Shown one piece after another: positions 37,725 through 48,819 of a DNA stretch of 64,000 nt. The DNA is from Seiridium cupressi (taxonomy: Eukaryota > Ascomycota > Sordariomycetes > Amphisphaeriales > Sporocadaceae). Made by a program: the position numbers and the translations under genes. How positions within the stretch are numbered: the first letter of the stretch is position 1; each line of letters starts with the position of its first letter. The stretch spans positions 682,001 to 746,000 of the forward strand of contig JARVKI010000001.1 in NCBI GenBank assembly GCA_036674765.1, in the 5' to 3' direction. The notes beneath the pieces were generated by a model that was not told the DNA's origin, did not search any database, and saw only the letters and a list, made by a program, of their open reading frames with translations.

Positions 37725-38714
37725 ATGGTTGAAATCATGAGGGCGCCTTCGTTGGGTGGGAACTTTGCAGGTTCAATGGATGTTATGGGGATGACTTCCC
37801 GATTCTCGGACGTCAAGTTGGCAGCGATCGACGAAACTGAGGCGGTCGCATCTCATGAGCCGAGGAAAGAGCCAGGGAAAGATTGGAAGGCAACCCATTT
37901 CAGAGCACCCCGACGTGCTTTCTCCTCCAACGACTATCATGTCCCCAGCCCGCTATCCAGTCTTCCTGGGTCAGTGGCCTCTTCACCAGCACCAAGACCT
38001 ACCGAACCTACTTCCTACTTCTCCGCCCATATCACGGCATCAAACACGCCTCACTCATCGACACCCGGATCGCCTACAGAATCTCCAAACTCACCAAGCG
38101 TGAACGTGGCCAGCGCCGATCCGTCCAGATATGCGACCGCAGTCCCACACCCGTACTCCGTACGGCCTATGCTGCCCGGTCCGCAAAGATCATACTCCGT
38201 TATGGATTATGTGCCACTGCCAGTCCTTCAAAGACCTGGCGAGAAACTCCAATTCATCCATCTTCCACCCGAGCTACATTTTGCAGTTTTCGACTTTCTC
38301 GACGACATCGACAGTACTTGCCTCGGTCTTGCCAGCAAGCACTTCTATTACATCCACAAGCGCATGAGAGGCACCATTCCCCTATCTACGCGCAGGGCTG
38401 GGCCTAACGATATGGAGTGGATCTGGCGGCTCGCTGGACCTCTCATCGCCAAGGGCCACAGCGAGGAGAGTGCCGTCAACTCGATCTTGCCCCGGGGTCA
38501 AGTGTACTGCCGAAAGTGTGGCGTCTCACGCTGCGAGCTGCACAAGCATATCCAGGAGTGGATGGGCGACAGCTACGAGTACTGCGATGTACGCCAGAAG
38601 TTTGGGCCGGAGGCACCAGCAGACGCAAAGAAGAACTGCTATAGAAGCTCGCCGAGACACCCACAGCGGTGCGGTCGGCACACTAGACAACAGCGTACCG
38701 TCAGATTGGTGTAG
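37725..38714 (+). CDS. F-box-like protein with Cys-rich C-terminal module
   Basis: A single ORF of 329 aa from the ATG at 37725; the frame is open 13 codons further up, but MVEIMRAPSLGG is the better start (CGCAATGG context). Residues 1-160 are disordered, rich in Ser, Pro and Thr (SPLSSLPGSVASSPAPRP). Residues about 177-215 look like an F-box: FIHLPPELHFAVFDFLDDID then CLGLASKHFYYIHKRM. A cysteine module follows: YCRKCGVSRCELHKHIQEWM, then YCDVRQKFG and KKNC, typical of a group of fungal F-box proteins and perhaps zinc-binding. Such proteins would link substrates to Skp1-cullin ubiquitin ligases. The C-terminus is very basic (HPQRCGRHTRQQR). Target unknown. Confidence 0.78.
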   Translation: MVEIMRAPSLGGNFAGSMDVMGMTSRFSDVKLAAIDETEAVASHEPRKEPGKDWKATHFRAPRRAFSSNDYHVPSPLSSLPGSVASSPAPRPTEPTSYFSAHITASNTPHSSTPGSPTESPNSPSVNVASADPSRYATAVPHPYSVRPMLPGPQRSYSVMDYVPLPVLQRPGEKLQFIHLPPELHFAVFDFLDDIDSTCLGLASKHFYYIHKRMRGTIPLSTRRAGPNDMEWIWRLAGPLIAKGHSEESAVNSILPRGQVYCRKCGVSRCELHKHIQEWMGDSYEYCDVRQKFGPEAPADAKKNCYRSSPRHPQRCGRHTRQQRTVRLV

Positions 38715-40280
38715 GACACCATGAGGCGAAAGAGCAGCTCGACTAGTGTGCCGATGGTGAGGACCGGCAGTACTAGTGGCGGTGCTCGTGTAAAGCCATA
38801 CAGGGCATGGGAAGAATTTTTACTTCAAAGCAGTAACACTTGAGCAAGGGCAAGGGATATGGGTTAGGGGTTGTCGAAGTATGCTTGTGGAACTGAACTG
38901 CATTGGTGAAAGCATGCTGTGGCGTTTCTGACATAAGATTACGAGACGAACTATTTGGGACGGACACAACACGAGGAACGGGCGTATCATTATTTTTTCC
39001 CCTTTTGCATACTCTGATGGCATGAGTAGAGTTGTTTCAACCTAGAGAGATACCTTAGACAGTTTCAATGACTTCGCCTTTTTGGCAACTACTTACATTT
39101 ACAACAATTCTCAGTCGAATACACTACGTATGGAAACATGCAAAGAAAGGTAAAGCGAGGATTACAACAAAGGCCTGCAACAAGGCTCATCTTGGGGACA
39201 ATTAATCATTTACTTGTCCTCCATTGAAGGCATTGGGGGGCCTCTTTTTTCGAGTGCGGCTGGGATGAAATACTGTCGAGGTGCCATGTTGACGCCATGC
39301 CGTTTGTGACGATATTCGAGAATCGTGGGGCTTCTTATTTGCATGGGGAAATGTGACCGAAAAGAGATTGGGCAATCTGGGGTATAAAATTTAATATTAG
39401 ACCAGTTCGTGGTGGGACATTTGCCTTCGGATAATGCAATTTCACGAACTCAAGATGCCACCAGGGACCCCTATTACATGTCTTCGATAAGAAGTGAGAT
39501 CTGCTATCAGTAAACTCTCAAGCCTGAAATAAACACGTAGCATCCATCGTATCGAGCGACGGTACCGCCACTTTAAGCATCACACCGGCACCGGGTTTCT
39601 GGTCTGCATAATCAATACACACCGGGCGTACTTATCGCGCTTAACTTAGATCCATCCACAGAGCATTAAGCTTCTGGCTTGTCGCGCAACCACTTTGCAC
39701 TTTTTCTCGGCACCGTCCGCAACTAACGACCATTGGCTCGATACCACGAACCGACACTGAGGAGCAGGACGTCATCTGGCTCCAATAGCGAGCACCGACG
39801 ATTGGACTCCCCCCTAACCTCGTGTTCCACAAGTCTAAAGGACACAACGAACTTGTGCCATCCGAGAGAACAAGCAGGGCAACGATCCCGTCTTTCCCTT
39901 GCCTATCTCTACCAGCCAGCCAATACTATCCGACGCCTGGAACAGTGTACGACAGTTGGACAAGAAGAAGCAATCAGGCGTTGAAAGCATAAAGGGCGCC
40001 TAGTCGCGCGTGGGCCAAGAAACAGGACAAAAACCTGACACATTTCCCAAATCGTCATTACTACTGCGGCCTCAACCAGTCGCGTTCGAGCTGGCCCATC
40101 CGCATCCCTGTTTTTATTCTCAGACACTGCTGCATCACTGTCACTTAGCGGAAGCCAGTTGTCACTCGCTTCCAGCACCTTGGAAGCTGCAAGGGAACGA
40201 ACCGACGCGCGAATTACGACACTGATTATTCAGGGCCGTACCTTAGCCTTTAAGTGGACATACAACATACGCACGCAACC
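38715..40280. other. Intergenic and 5' UTR of the cytidylyltransferase gene
   Basis: No gene recognised. The last 600 bases before 40281 are probably promoter and a long leader of the cytidylyltransferase gene. Confidence 0.55.
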
Positions 40281-41832
40281 ATGTCCTCTCCATCAGCAAG
40301 CTCCTCAGGTGCCGGGAAGCGCAAACGTCCCACTACTGCCACCTCCACGACCCAGATGGACGAGAACCAGCTGCTCCAGCCCTCTTCACGGGACGCGTCC
40401 GGCGAGGAGGGCGACACGACCGCTCCGGAGTCCGGGCGATTGACCCACCGCAAGCAGACGAACGATTCCACCACCAACAGCGGCTCCTCGAACCCTTCCA
40501 AGAGGCTCCGGTCTAGCAACAACAGCAGCGGCAATAGCAACCCTTCGGATCGAACATCGACGCACGGTAATGTCGAATCGGCTGATCAGACCGTCGACCC
40601 TGGCGAGCCGAGTGACACAACGGAGGCCAGCATTGATATCGCCGACCGTGTCGCCAGGAAGGGCAAGAAGCACGCAGCCTTCAAGGATGACGGACAGGCG
40701 GAGAATTCTATGGCGCCGCCACCCATTGGAAAGCTGACGCACCCCGTCGGTTACAAGACAAACGACCCGCCTGCTGGACGACCGGTACGAGTCTATGCCG
40801 ATGGTGTTTTCGACCTGTTCCATCTCGGCCACATGCGCCAACTTGAGCAAGCCAAGAAGGCTTTCCCGGAGGTCTACCTACTGGTCGGCGTCACTGGTGA
40901 TGAGGAAACACACCGGCGCAAGGGTCTGACGGTGCTGTCGGGTGCCGAGCGAGCTGAGACCGTCAGACATTGCAAGTGGGTGGATGAGGTTGTTGAGAAC
41001 TGTCCTTGGATTGTGACTCCGGAGTTCTTGGAACAACACCAGATTGACTACGTTGCGCATGACGATCTCCCGTACGGCGCTGATGAGGGCGATGATATTT
41101 ATAAACCGATCAAGGAGGCTGGCAAGTTCTTGGTCACGCAGCGTACTGAGGGTGTCAGCACCACCGGTATCATCACGAAGTAAGTAATCTTCCGTCGTTC
41201 AACCATTACGTGTGTTGGTCGAGACATGCTAATCTTGCCCGCTCAAGGATCGTACGCGACTATGAGAAATACATTGCCCGCCAATTCAAGCGTGGTACAT
41301 CCCGCCAAGAGCTCAACGTCAGCTGGCTCAAAAAGAATGAGCTGGACCTTAAGCGTCACGTTACAGATCTGCGTGAAAACATCCGTACAAACTGGACTAC
41401 CACCGGCCAAGAGCTTAGCAAGGAGCTGCGTCAGTACTGGCCTGCCAGCAGACCTGCAAGTCCCGCCCCCAGTCTCCGTCTCGCTGTGCCTGGAACTCCC
41501 GGTCAGAATGGCGACGTGAGCATGCGTGAAGCGGCTGCCTTGGCCAGCGCCTCTGCCAGATCGCCCACGACGCCAGGTGAGAGGGGCCCGAACGAGTTTA
41601 TCAGTGGTTATACACTAGGTTTGATTGGTGGCGTTAGATCTTGGGTAAGTTATAGGTACACAATACGAAAAATTTCGCCTTATACTAACCACAACTTCTA
41701 CAGATGACCAAGAACCGCAGAACGGTGCCAGACGCTAGCCGTCCTCCTAGTGATGACGAATCGGAGGGAAGCGATGAGATTGGACAGACACGCGGCAGAA
41801 AGCCAGCTGTTGCAAGTTCAACTTCAAGTTAG
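40281..41832 (+). CDS. pct1: Choline-phosphate cytidylyltransferase
   Basis: Three exons, 40281-41179, 41248-41644 and 41704-41832, 474 aa. Introns have donors GTAAGT and acceptors CAAG and ACAG; the first lies inside GIITK|IVRDY, the second after GGVRSW. The enzyme makes CDP-choline from CTP and phosphocholine, the rate-setting step of the Kennedy pathway. The catalytic domain (about 168-310) shows [21 protein letters not shown] with the HxGH signature, VGVTGD, and [13 protein letters not shown]. The first 165 residues are disordered, with NLS-like KRKRP and poly-Ser/Asn. A basic region after the catalytic domain ([19 protein letters not shown]) and [16 protein letters not shown] may form membrane-sensing helices. 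The tail is acidic then basic. The ATG at 40254 is in frame too; 40281 (CAACCATGT) is preferred. Confidence 0.95.
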
Positions 41833-44453
41833 ATTGACAAGAAACCCCCGATATCCTCGGTGCTAGGCACGTGAGATTGTCAGCACTAGTATTATGTTGT
41901 AGTAATGGCGCGTCCAGATCAGCTGGAATACACGGGTTTCATCATTAACGTTGGCTTGGTTTAGGGCACTGAAAGCCACCGCTTGTCGACTAGAGTAACA
42001 CGGGCGACCTACAATGGTAGTGGTGAGTGGAAATAAACAAGCCGAGGGTCGAGCAATCCAGCTAAGCAATAAACACCCTCAGACCAACAGAGATCGTTAA
42101 GAGTGTCTTGGTTGCTAAATGTTCGTGTGATGTGTGCAACTCCCTTGGGTCGGGCCTACCATCGATACCGTCATTCTAGAGAGGACTACCTTCCCCTCAC
42201 AACTTCGATGTTCCTCTTTGCAAGTGCTTGTTGCCTTCCTTGATAACACGATATTCTAAGCCGACCTCTGCGATGTACTGCTAGCACCATTCTGACCTCT
42301 ATTCTATTAAAAACTTTTTCTGAAAAAGAGCCGGATTGTTCTGGGCTCACACTCTGACATCTAACTTCATCCATCTGGCGTGCGGCTGGATCGTCCTGCT
42401 TGCTGCTACCACTCTGAAGTAGACCACGCGAGTAGCTCATAGACAATCAATTGGTTTGTGGAGCTAACACAAGCCAAGCTGTGCTCGAGTCTGTGTCCCG
42501 ACTGCGTTACTGATATGCTGAGAAGTAGACCGAGAAACATCTTAATAGATCAGGCTAACCTTATCAGATGATATCCGCCCTCTATATGGATGACGCGCAC
42601 GTGTAAGTTAAATTAACTCAACCCCCTTTGGGTAGCACAGGGACAGTTCTTGGCCGAATATCAAGATCTTGTCTAGAATGACTCGCATCTTTATACTAAT
42701 TATACGATACGATCAGGAAGAACGTCTCCATTGCGTCTACACTGTCTTCAACAATCACAATTTGATCGAGGACATTGGTGAATATAAAAACCACCTGGTT
42801 GACCATTGCAGGACTCTACACCGCAACAACGGTTTATATCTTATTGAGACTCCAACACCAAGCTCTCGAGGCCACTCCTATGCGCTGTTTCACTTTGCGT
42901 TATCGACAAAAATGGCATATAGAGTTTTCCGTTGGGCATATATGAGCGTCTTATGTGAGAAGCATTCGTTGTTCTTGGTTAGCATGTTGAAAAGGTTGAA
43001 AATCCGGGAGCTTAAGTAAAGAACTGCTAAGCACAACGAACTTACCGCTTCGCGAGGAGAGGCAACAGAACGCTTCCCAAAGGGGTCTGGGAAACATGAA
43101 GGCCTCTCAAATTCAAGGACAACTTCTTGTTTTCTAGTGTTATCGGTAATGGTTGTAACTAGAATGACATATATGTCATAGATGGGTATCTTTCCCTTGT
43201 GATATGATAGAATAAAATTGCATTATCAAGATGTTTCTAGTTCTTTGCGCTCTGAGGCTCTACCTATTCAGACTGCAAGAAGGAAGCTTCGATCCGGTTG
43301 TCGCTGATACACCGAGGTCGGTGACTTACACAACTCACCTACAGAACTACTTGCACATGGGGGACTGCTTCCGGGGGTTTGTCTAGATACACAAATAGCC
43401 GAACACTTCTGAGAGACTCTTACGATCCCCTGGGTTGAGCATCATGCAAACCTGAGCACTAAAGGGAGAAGTTCAACCCGCAAACGAGAGTCTGTTGTTG
43501 TCATGGCCAACACACGCCGCAGAAGTGCGAATTGAAGTCAAGGAAATAGCCGCAAAGTGAGGAGCACGAGAGCCTACTAACACTGACTTGTGCCGTAGAC
43601 GAGCCCAGACACTTCAATGTGTCTATCCATTTATGTGAGCCTTTCACCTTGGATATTTAGTTTTGTTTAACAAGCTCGTCATTGATGTATTACAAGCAGC
43701 TAGCACGGGCATCGCCGGTTGTTCATGACCTCTACGCAAAATCTATGTAGTTGAATCAAGCAAACTGCGACCCTTTGTACCGACACATGAGGCTGAGCTA
43801 ATATAAATTAATTGGAACGGAGACCGGGGGGAATACTGATGTTTGCCGATATCGATGACGCCGAGAAGCTCAAGGAGAGACCAAGGTGAATCCCCATAGC
43901 AGTAACAAGCGTCAAAGGGGCATCGCAGACGCGGTTTTTCCACTCCGTGATTCTGGATAGTACTTCCTACGCCGACAGCCTTACGAATCTGCTCATGAAT
44001 TCGAGGTACAATGCAGTCTGCAGCGAGAGAATGCCAACCTGCACATCCGGGAATGCTACGTAATCGGTCACGATTGACGGTGCCGAAGCTAGATGCTTCC
44101 ACGAACAACCATTGCCGGGGTTGCGCTGACCCAAGTATGCCTTGCTGGAAACGGAAGAAGGCTGACAAGTTCGTGCAACACAATAATCCTCCAGCACGTG
44201 GGAGTTTTGATCATGCCGTCATTGCCGATCTTGCTCGTGTCAGTAGCCGCGCTCCGTGAACGTGACGATCATTGCCAGCGTTCATAGAGGTGTGTTTCAT
44301 AGGCAGTGGTTTTGGTTTTGCGAGCTCACATATTGAAACCATCCAACCGGTTTATCGGTTGGTGCCTTGGTGAAGGAGCCGGGACGGATGGGGCGAAGTT
44401 GGGCGTGGGACCTAGCGATCTGCGGCCACGGCACTCTGGCACGATCTCCCGAA

Positions 44454-45221
44454 TCAAGCGACGAACCAACTGGTGGGTGGCCGTTGTGACATTGCGCGAG
44501 CTCTTACTCTGTTGCGTTTGGATGCTCTTCTAACAGATGCTGCAGCTTTGTCGCCCCGCCACCTGAAACAATGAGACTCGACCATGGCCGCGGCGCAAGT
44601 CCCTGGTCCGTACAATGTAGGCTGAACATATTGGGATCCATGCGTCTGTCCCAATACTACGGATAGATCCTCTCTGCCGAGCATAGCCAACCCCGCCGCC
44701 GGCAGTTTTGGCGATAGACGAGCAATGAGGACACTCAGTAGTAAGCCGTCCACTGAACGTGCGCCAGTCTCGGCCCGAACGATGGACGCAATTGCAGCTG
44801 GAGTATAGGAAATAGGCTGCAGAGGACTTCCTTTGATGCAGGTGCAAAGAGGCTGAGTGACATGGCTGCCGATATGGGATCCCATCGGCAGATGCCCACT
44901 AATAGCAATGCTCAACGCAAGGCACGAAATAATACGAGGAGGGACTGGAGGATTCGATGAAATCCAATCGACTGCGTATAGGGATGCACATCGTGGATTC
45001 CCCCACAGCCCGGTAGGCTTTCCGTCCCGTTCAAGACTGACTGCATTCATCGGCACGTTGGCACGTTTCTGGAGTCCCACAAAGTCTGCCGGAGCCTTGA
45101 GCACACTCCCCAGGCCATCAGTTGGGGGCAAGGCCCCAGGGTTGCAGCACGGTTTGGTCCCGTCTGGCGTAGACGAGGCTGAGGCAAAGAATTCTGACGA
45201 TGCAGTCGTAAATACACGCAC
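44454..45221 (-). CDS. Unrecognised 255-codon ORF
   Basis: The longest frame in the gene-poor region, 255 aa. I recognise no domain. It has an alanine/serine-rich N-terminus, one moderately hydrophobic segment (IISCLALSIAISGHL), and a basic, Arg/Ala-rich end (RRASKRNRVRARAMS). There is no signal peptide. Overlapping plus-strand frames are also open (44857-45237), which weakens the case. Either an orphan gene or a chance ORF in GC-rich sequence. Confidence 0.22.
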   Translation of the reverse strand: MRVFTTASSEFFASASSTPDGTKPCCNPGALPPTDGLGSVLKAPADFVGLQKRANVPMNAVSLERDGKPTGLWGNPRCASLYAVDWISSNPPVPPRIISCLALSIAISGHLPMGSHIGSHVTQPLCTCIKGSPLQPISYTPAAIASIVRAETGARSVDGLLLSVLIARLSPKLPAAGLAMLGREDLSVVLGQTHGSQYVQPTLYGPGTCAAAMVESHCFRWRGDKAAASVRRASKRNRVRARAMSQRPPTSWFVA

Positions 45222-46741
45222 ACCATGGTTTTATTAAAAACAAGAGCCGCTTCTTGGAAGCCACGCGACTGTCTGGGATCCTCTCTGCTTGGTACGGCCT
45301 CGCGCTTATAGAAAGAGCATGGATGATGCGGATACAACAGGCCACAAACTACAATGTCGGCCGCACACTCACCCATACATATATGGTGGTCACGCGAAGC
45401 ATTTTCTCCACCTATCGGCGAGCTTCTATTCACAGATGTTTAAGCCACCTCATCAACGGCAATTCTGCGCATCCGGTAGGCGCCTTGCATGATGTTGAGC
45501 ATTCGCGGATCTGTGAAGGCACGGCTCTGACTACCGGCACCAGCTGGCTGGTTCGACCCGTCCGAATGCAGAACGGTCCGGCCTATAATTGGAAGCTAAG
45601 CGCTGACCACCACGCGACGACATTGCCCTAGTGCAGAAGGGTATTGTTGTACACAAAGTCTTCCAAATGCGGATGTGAGATTCCACAACCATCCATTCTA
45701 AGCAGTCGCCAAGTTGTGCCCAAACCATCCCCAGGTCGAGGTGTGTCCAAACAGGCTGCTCAGCTGGAGCGGCAGTTCATCATCGGCTGTAGAATACGCC
45801 GCTGGATAGAGCCGTGCCGGGCGGGAACGGGGCGGCCAATAGTCAAGACCATCTTTTTTTTTCTTCTTCTTCTTTGGGGGTTTCAAGTCGAGTAGCAAGA
45901 TCCTGCTGGAGATGTCCAACGCCCATCTGCACCTGCGGATCCAGAAATGCCTGCCAAGATGGCTTCAGGGGTTTGCAGCCTTGTGCTACATTGTGAAGAG
46001 CCAACTGCGTCTTTGGGGGAGCACAGCATGCGAGCACAACCACATCGCCCGGGCAAAGGAAATTCTATTACCTCCCCGACGCACATCATCCTCCATCGTA
46101 ACGTCTTCTCCAGCCCCCAAAAATTGCCCCCTTCATGCCTGTCGCATGTGCCCGCGGGAGTATCCAGATCTACAACAGAAAGCCTAACCGTTCTGTCGGT
46201 TTGGACCCCAAAGCACATCGATCCAGGAACAAGTGTACAAGCGCGAAATTATGGGAAAAAAAGCTTATTTGACCATGGTCCCTGAAACGAACCCAGAATG
46301 ATAACTTTTCAGCTTTGACAAAGTCGCTTCTTGACCGAACTGCACCCGGACAAGAACGTGCTGCCCATCCAAAGTACCGGCCGACCTGCGTGCAGCGTTT
46401 ATAAATAGGATCGGGCCTTAGACGCGCTTCCGAGCACTGTAATTGGGCGCGAGACGTCGAGTAGCTGTCTAAGCCTCGCTGTACGACAGTCGCAGAAGAC
46501 CACCCCCCCCGCGCCCTGAATGCCACTGGGCTGCATGTGTGCCTGTAAAGGACCTTGCGTCTGACTGGCCAGCCCGCCCTGTCGAGTCGCTTGTCGATGC
46601 AACCCACGCACGAGGTGTTCCGTTCCAACGGTTGGACGTAAGACCCGCCTACAGAGCCTGAAGGATTTGACCAGCATGGATGCCCTGACCAGTCATTGCG
46701 GGCCGTGCTTCTGCTTGTCAGCGGGCAGGGTACGCTCCGGT

Positions 46742-46751
46742 GGGGGGGGGG
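46742..46751 (+). repeat. G homopolymer run
   Basis: Ten consecutive G bases in the gene-poor region. Could be prone to sequencing error. Confidence 0.7.
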
Positions 46752-48819
46752 AGTGTCTGTCACGAAGCTGCTTTGCTTCTGGCGGCCGTCCTCGAGGATT
46801 CACCATTTGCCGGAAACACCTGGAGATTCGGCACGGCAGACTGCCTGAAACCATGATGGAGTTGGGAGGAAGCAATCAAGCAATCCTTGTAGGCTTTTGC
46901 AACCTCTGTCAGTGCGCTTTCCAGCCCTAAAGTGGTCGGCAATGGGAGCCGTAGGAATTTCAAACTATTCCCGTTCATGCCGCGCATATGGAGAACGTCG
47001 ATCCTTCTAAGGCTCATCCTCCTCACCCATGAAATTTGATCTGCCTGTCTACTTGTACGTCTTGGAGGGGACCTCAAAGTGGCCAGCACAAACTGTTACT
47101 TTGTCTAGCGTGGAGACGAAGAATTCGCCTTTTCATCTCATCTCCAGGCAGATCATGGGTAGTTAGAGTATGATGCGAGATAACTCGCCCTTCCCCATTG
47201 TCTCCCAGGTCTTGCTTGTCTGTGGGGGCAGTCTAGTTTCCTGGTTGCCCTACGTACATAGTAGTATATCATGTATGTACATGTAGGGCTAGGTTAGGTA
47301 TAGCACTAGCTGACCCGCTCTCCACCGCACTATCTCCAGCTGTCGCTGTTTACCTAGTTAGACTTGTCTTGGCAGTGCTTCTACTCTCCCGTCTCCAATG
47401 TTGTGCATCAAGTCTCTGCTCTGGTATCACGAAAGATGGATGCTTCATGAATCTATGTTCAGAACATTCCATGCGGGCATCACTGCATACAGTCTTGTCA
47501 TACGCGCTGCATGGCCAGTAATGGTTCAGTTCCTGCAGACCAGGAAAATGTCGACAGCCTGCTTTCCGATGCAGTAGATCTTCACCACCTCGGCCGTTGA
47601 AGAAGGGAACGGAACGGCGTCAGTCTGTCAAGTTGTGTTACCCTGCAGTGTGAACGCACTACACTAGCTGGCAGTGCAGCCCAGGACATAAGCAGCCGTC
47701 TGTGACCCTGGGCAGGGGGGCTATTCAGGAGCTGCGCCACCCTGTCCTGTAGGCTGTCAGATCATGAATTGTCCATTTTCTCAACTCACCGGATTGCTGT
47801 TCGTTGGGCTGTCAATCGCTTCCGGCGGCCGTAAGGCGACCGGCCAGTTCCACGTCGCCGACGAGTGTCAGGAGTTGACGCAATGTTTTTCGCACCTTTT
47901 TGCCATGTGGACGCACTGGGCCAACCTCTCCAAGGTTGCGACAAAACTGTCGTGGTAGAGAAGCATTACCTCATGTCCGCAACATTCAACGAAGCAGCAT
48001 CTTGGCTTTGGAGATGTCTTTTCTAATTATGGTACATTAGCGCGCGACCCAACCCACCGGTTTCACGGTAGGGTAGGTGATGTACTATTTCGTTAGCATC
48101 CCTCCCACAAGTCCCTGTCCATCATGTAGACTTTCCGGTGTCTATCCACGAGAGCGACTTGGATAAGATTCGTCGCCAACAATATCCCATCTACAGTGCC
48201 TTAACTGCATAGTCGCGGCAAGGGACACCTGAAATCAGGGTGGACTATACACTGTTCCCAATTGGGAATGCTTGAGACCGTCTTGTACTCGTTACCCCGT
48301 AAATAGCAACCTGTGAGATGAGCCACCGTCGAAGGAGTACCTGCAGTGAAAACCCATGCACATCAGCTGGCAGGGGTCTATCGACATGCTGCACATGGCC
48401 GTCAACAATCTTCCTCAACCTAGTCACGGTTGGCAGTTTCTCTGTCTTTACTTTTCTGTATCTCGATCATACTCTACCGCCCAGTTACCCGCGCCCTCGT
48501 AACCCTAAATCGTCTGAATATAGCAATAGTTGTTGCTCCGCCCACCCAAGTCTAACCGCCTGGTGCCTCACCCCCCTTTCCATCTAGGACTCCCGGGCAC
48601 TATCCACCAAACACCACTACCGAGCAGTCTCGATTTACATCTGTTAGGAAGGCTGAGGTTGACTCTGTAGCCTTCTTTTCCGGGAACACGCCCCTGTAAC
48701 CCCAGTCTCACCCTCTTTGGGTTATTTACATCGATACTGTCATTATTTCTGGGGGGTAGCTATCAGCGGCAGGGCTGAGCCTCGATTACTAACTTTGTCT
48801 TTCTGGTCCCTTTGCAGAA

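Larger units (their letters stand above)
41833..48819. other. Seven-kilobase gene-poor region
   Basis: No gene can be supported here by homology I recognise. It holds one long minus-strand ORF (45221-44454, listed separately), a 116-codon plus ORF (42669-43019) in AT-richer sequence, minus ORFs of 146 (44183-43743) and 197 codons (46763-46170), and a G-run at 46742-46751. A 64-codon ORF at 47764-47958 begins with a signal-peptide-like stretch. The last part is the leader of the transcription factor gene. No tRNA, no transposase, no long terminal repeats seen. Confidence 0.5.

Noticed and set aside
42669..43019. 116-codon plus-strand ORF in AT-richer sequence
   Set aside because: No domain, no signal peptide and no splice structure; cannot be told from chance.
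46170..46763. 197-codon minus-strand ORF
   Set aside because: Arg/Ser/Cys-rich translation in GC-rich sequence crossing a G-run; no motif recognised.
47764..47958. 64-codon ORF with a signal-peptide-like start
   Set aside because: The hydrophobic start is the only support; too short and without a recognisable mature domain to call a secreted protein.
41833..48819. Possible biosynthetic cluster or mobile element in the largest gap
   Set aside because: No synthase, P450, transposase, reverse transcriptase or terminal repeat could be recognised.
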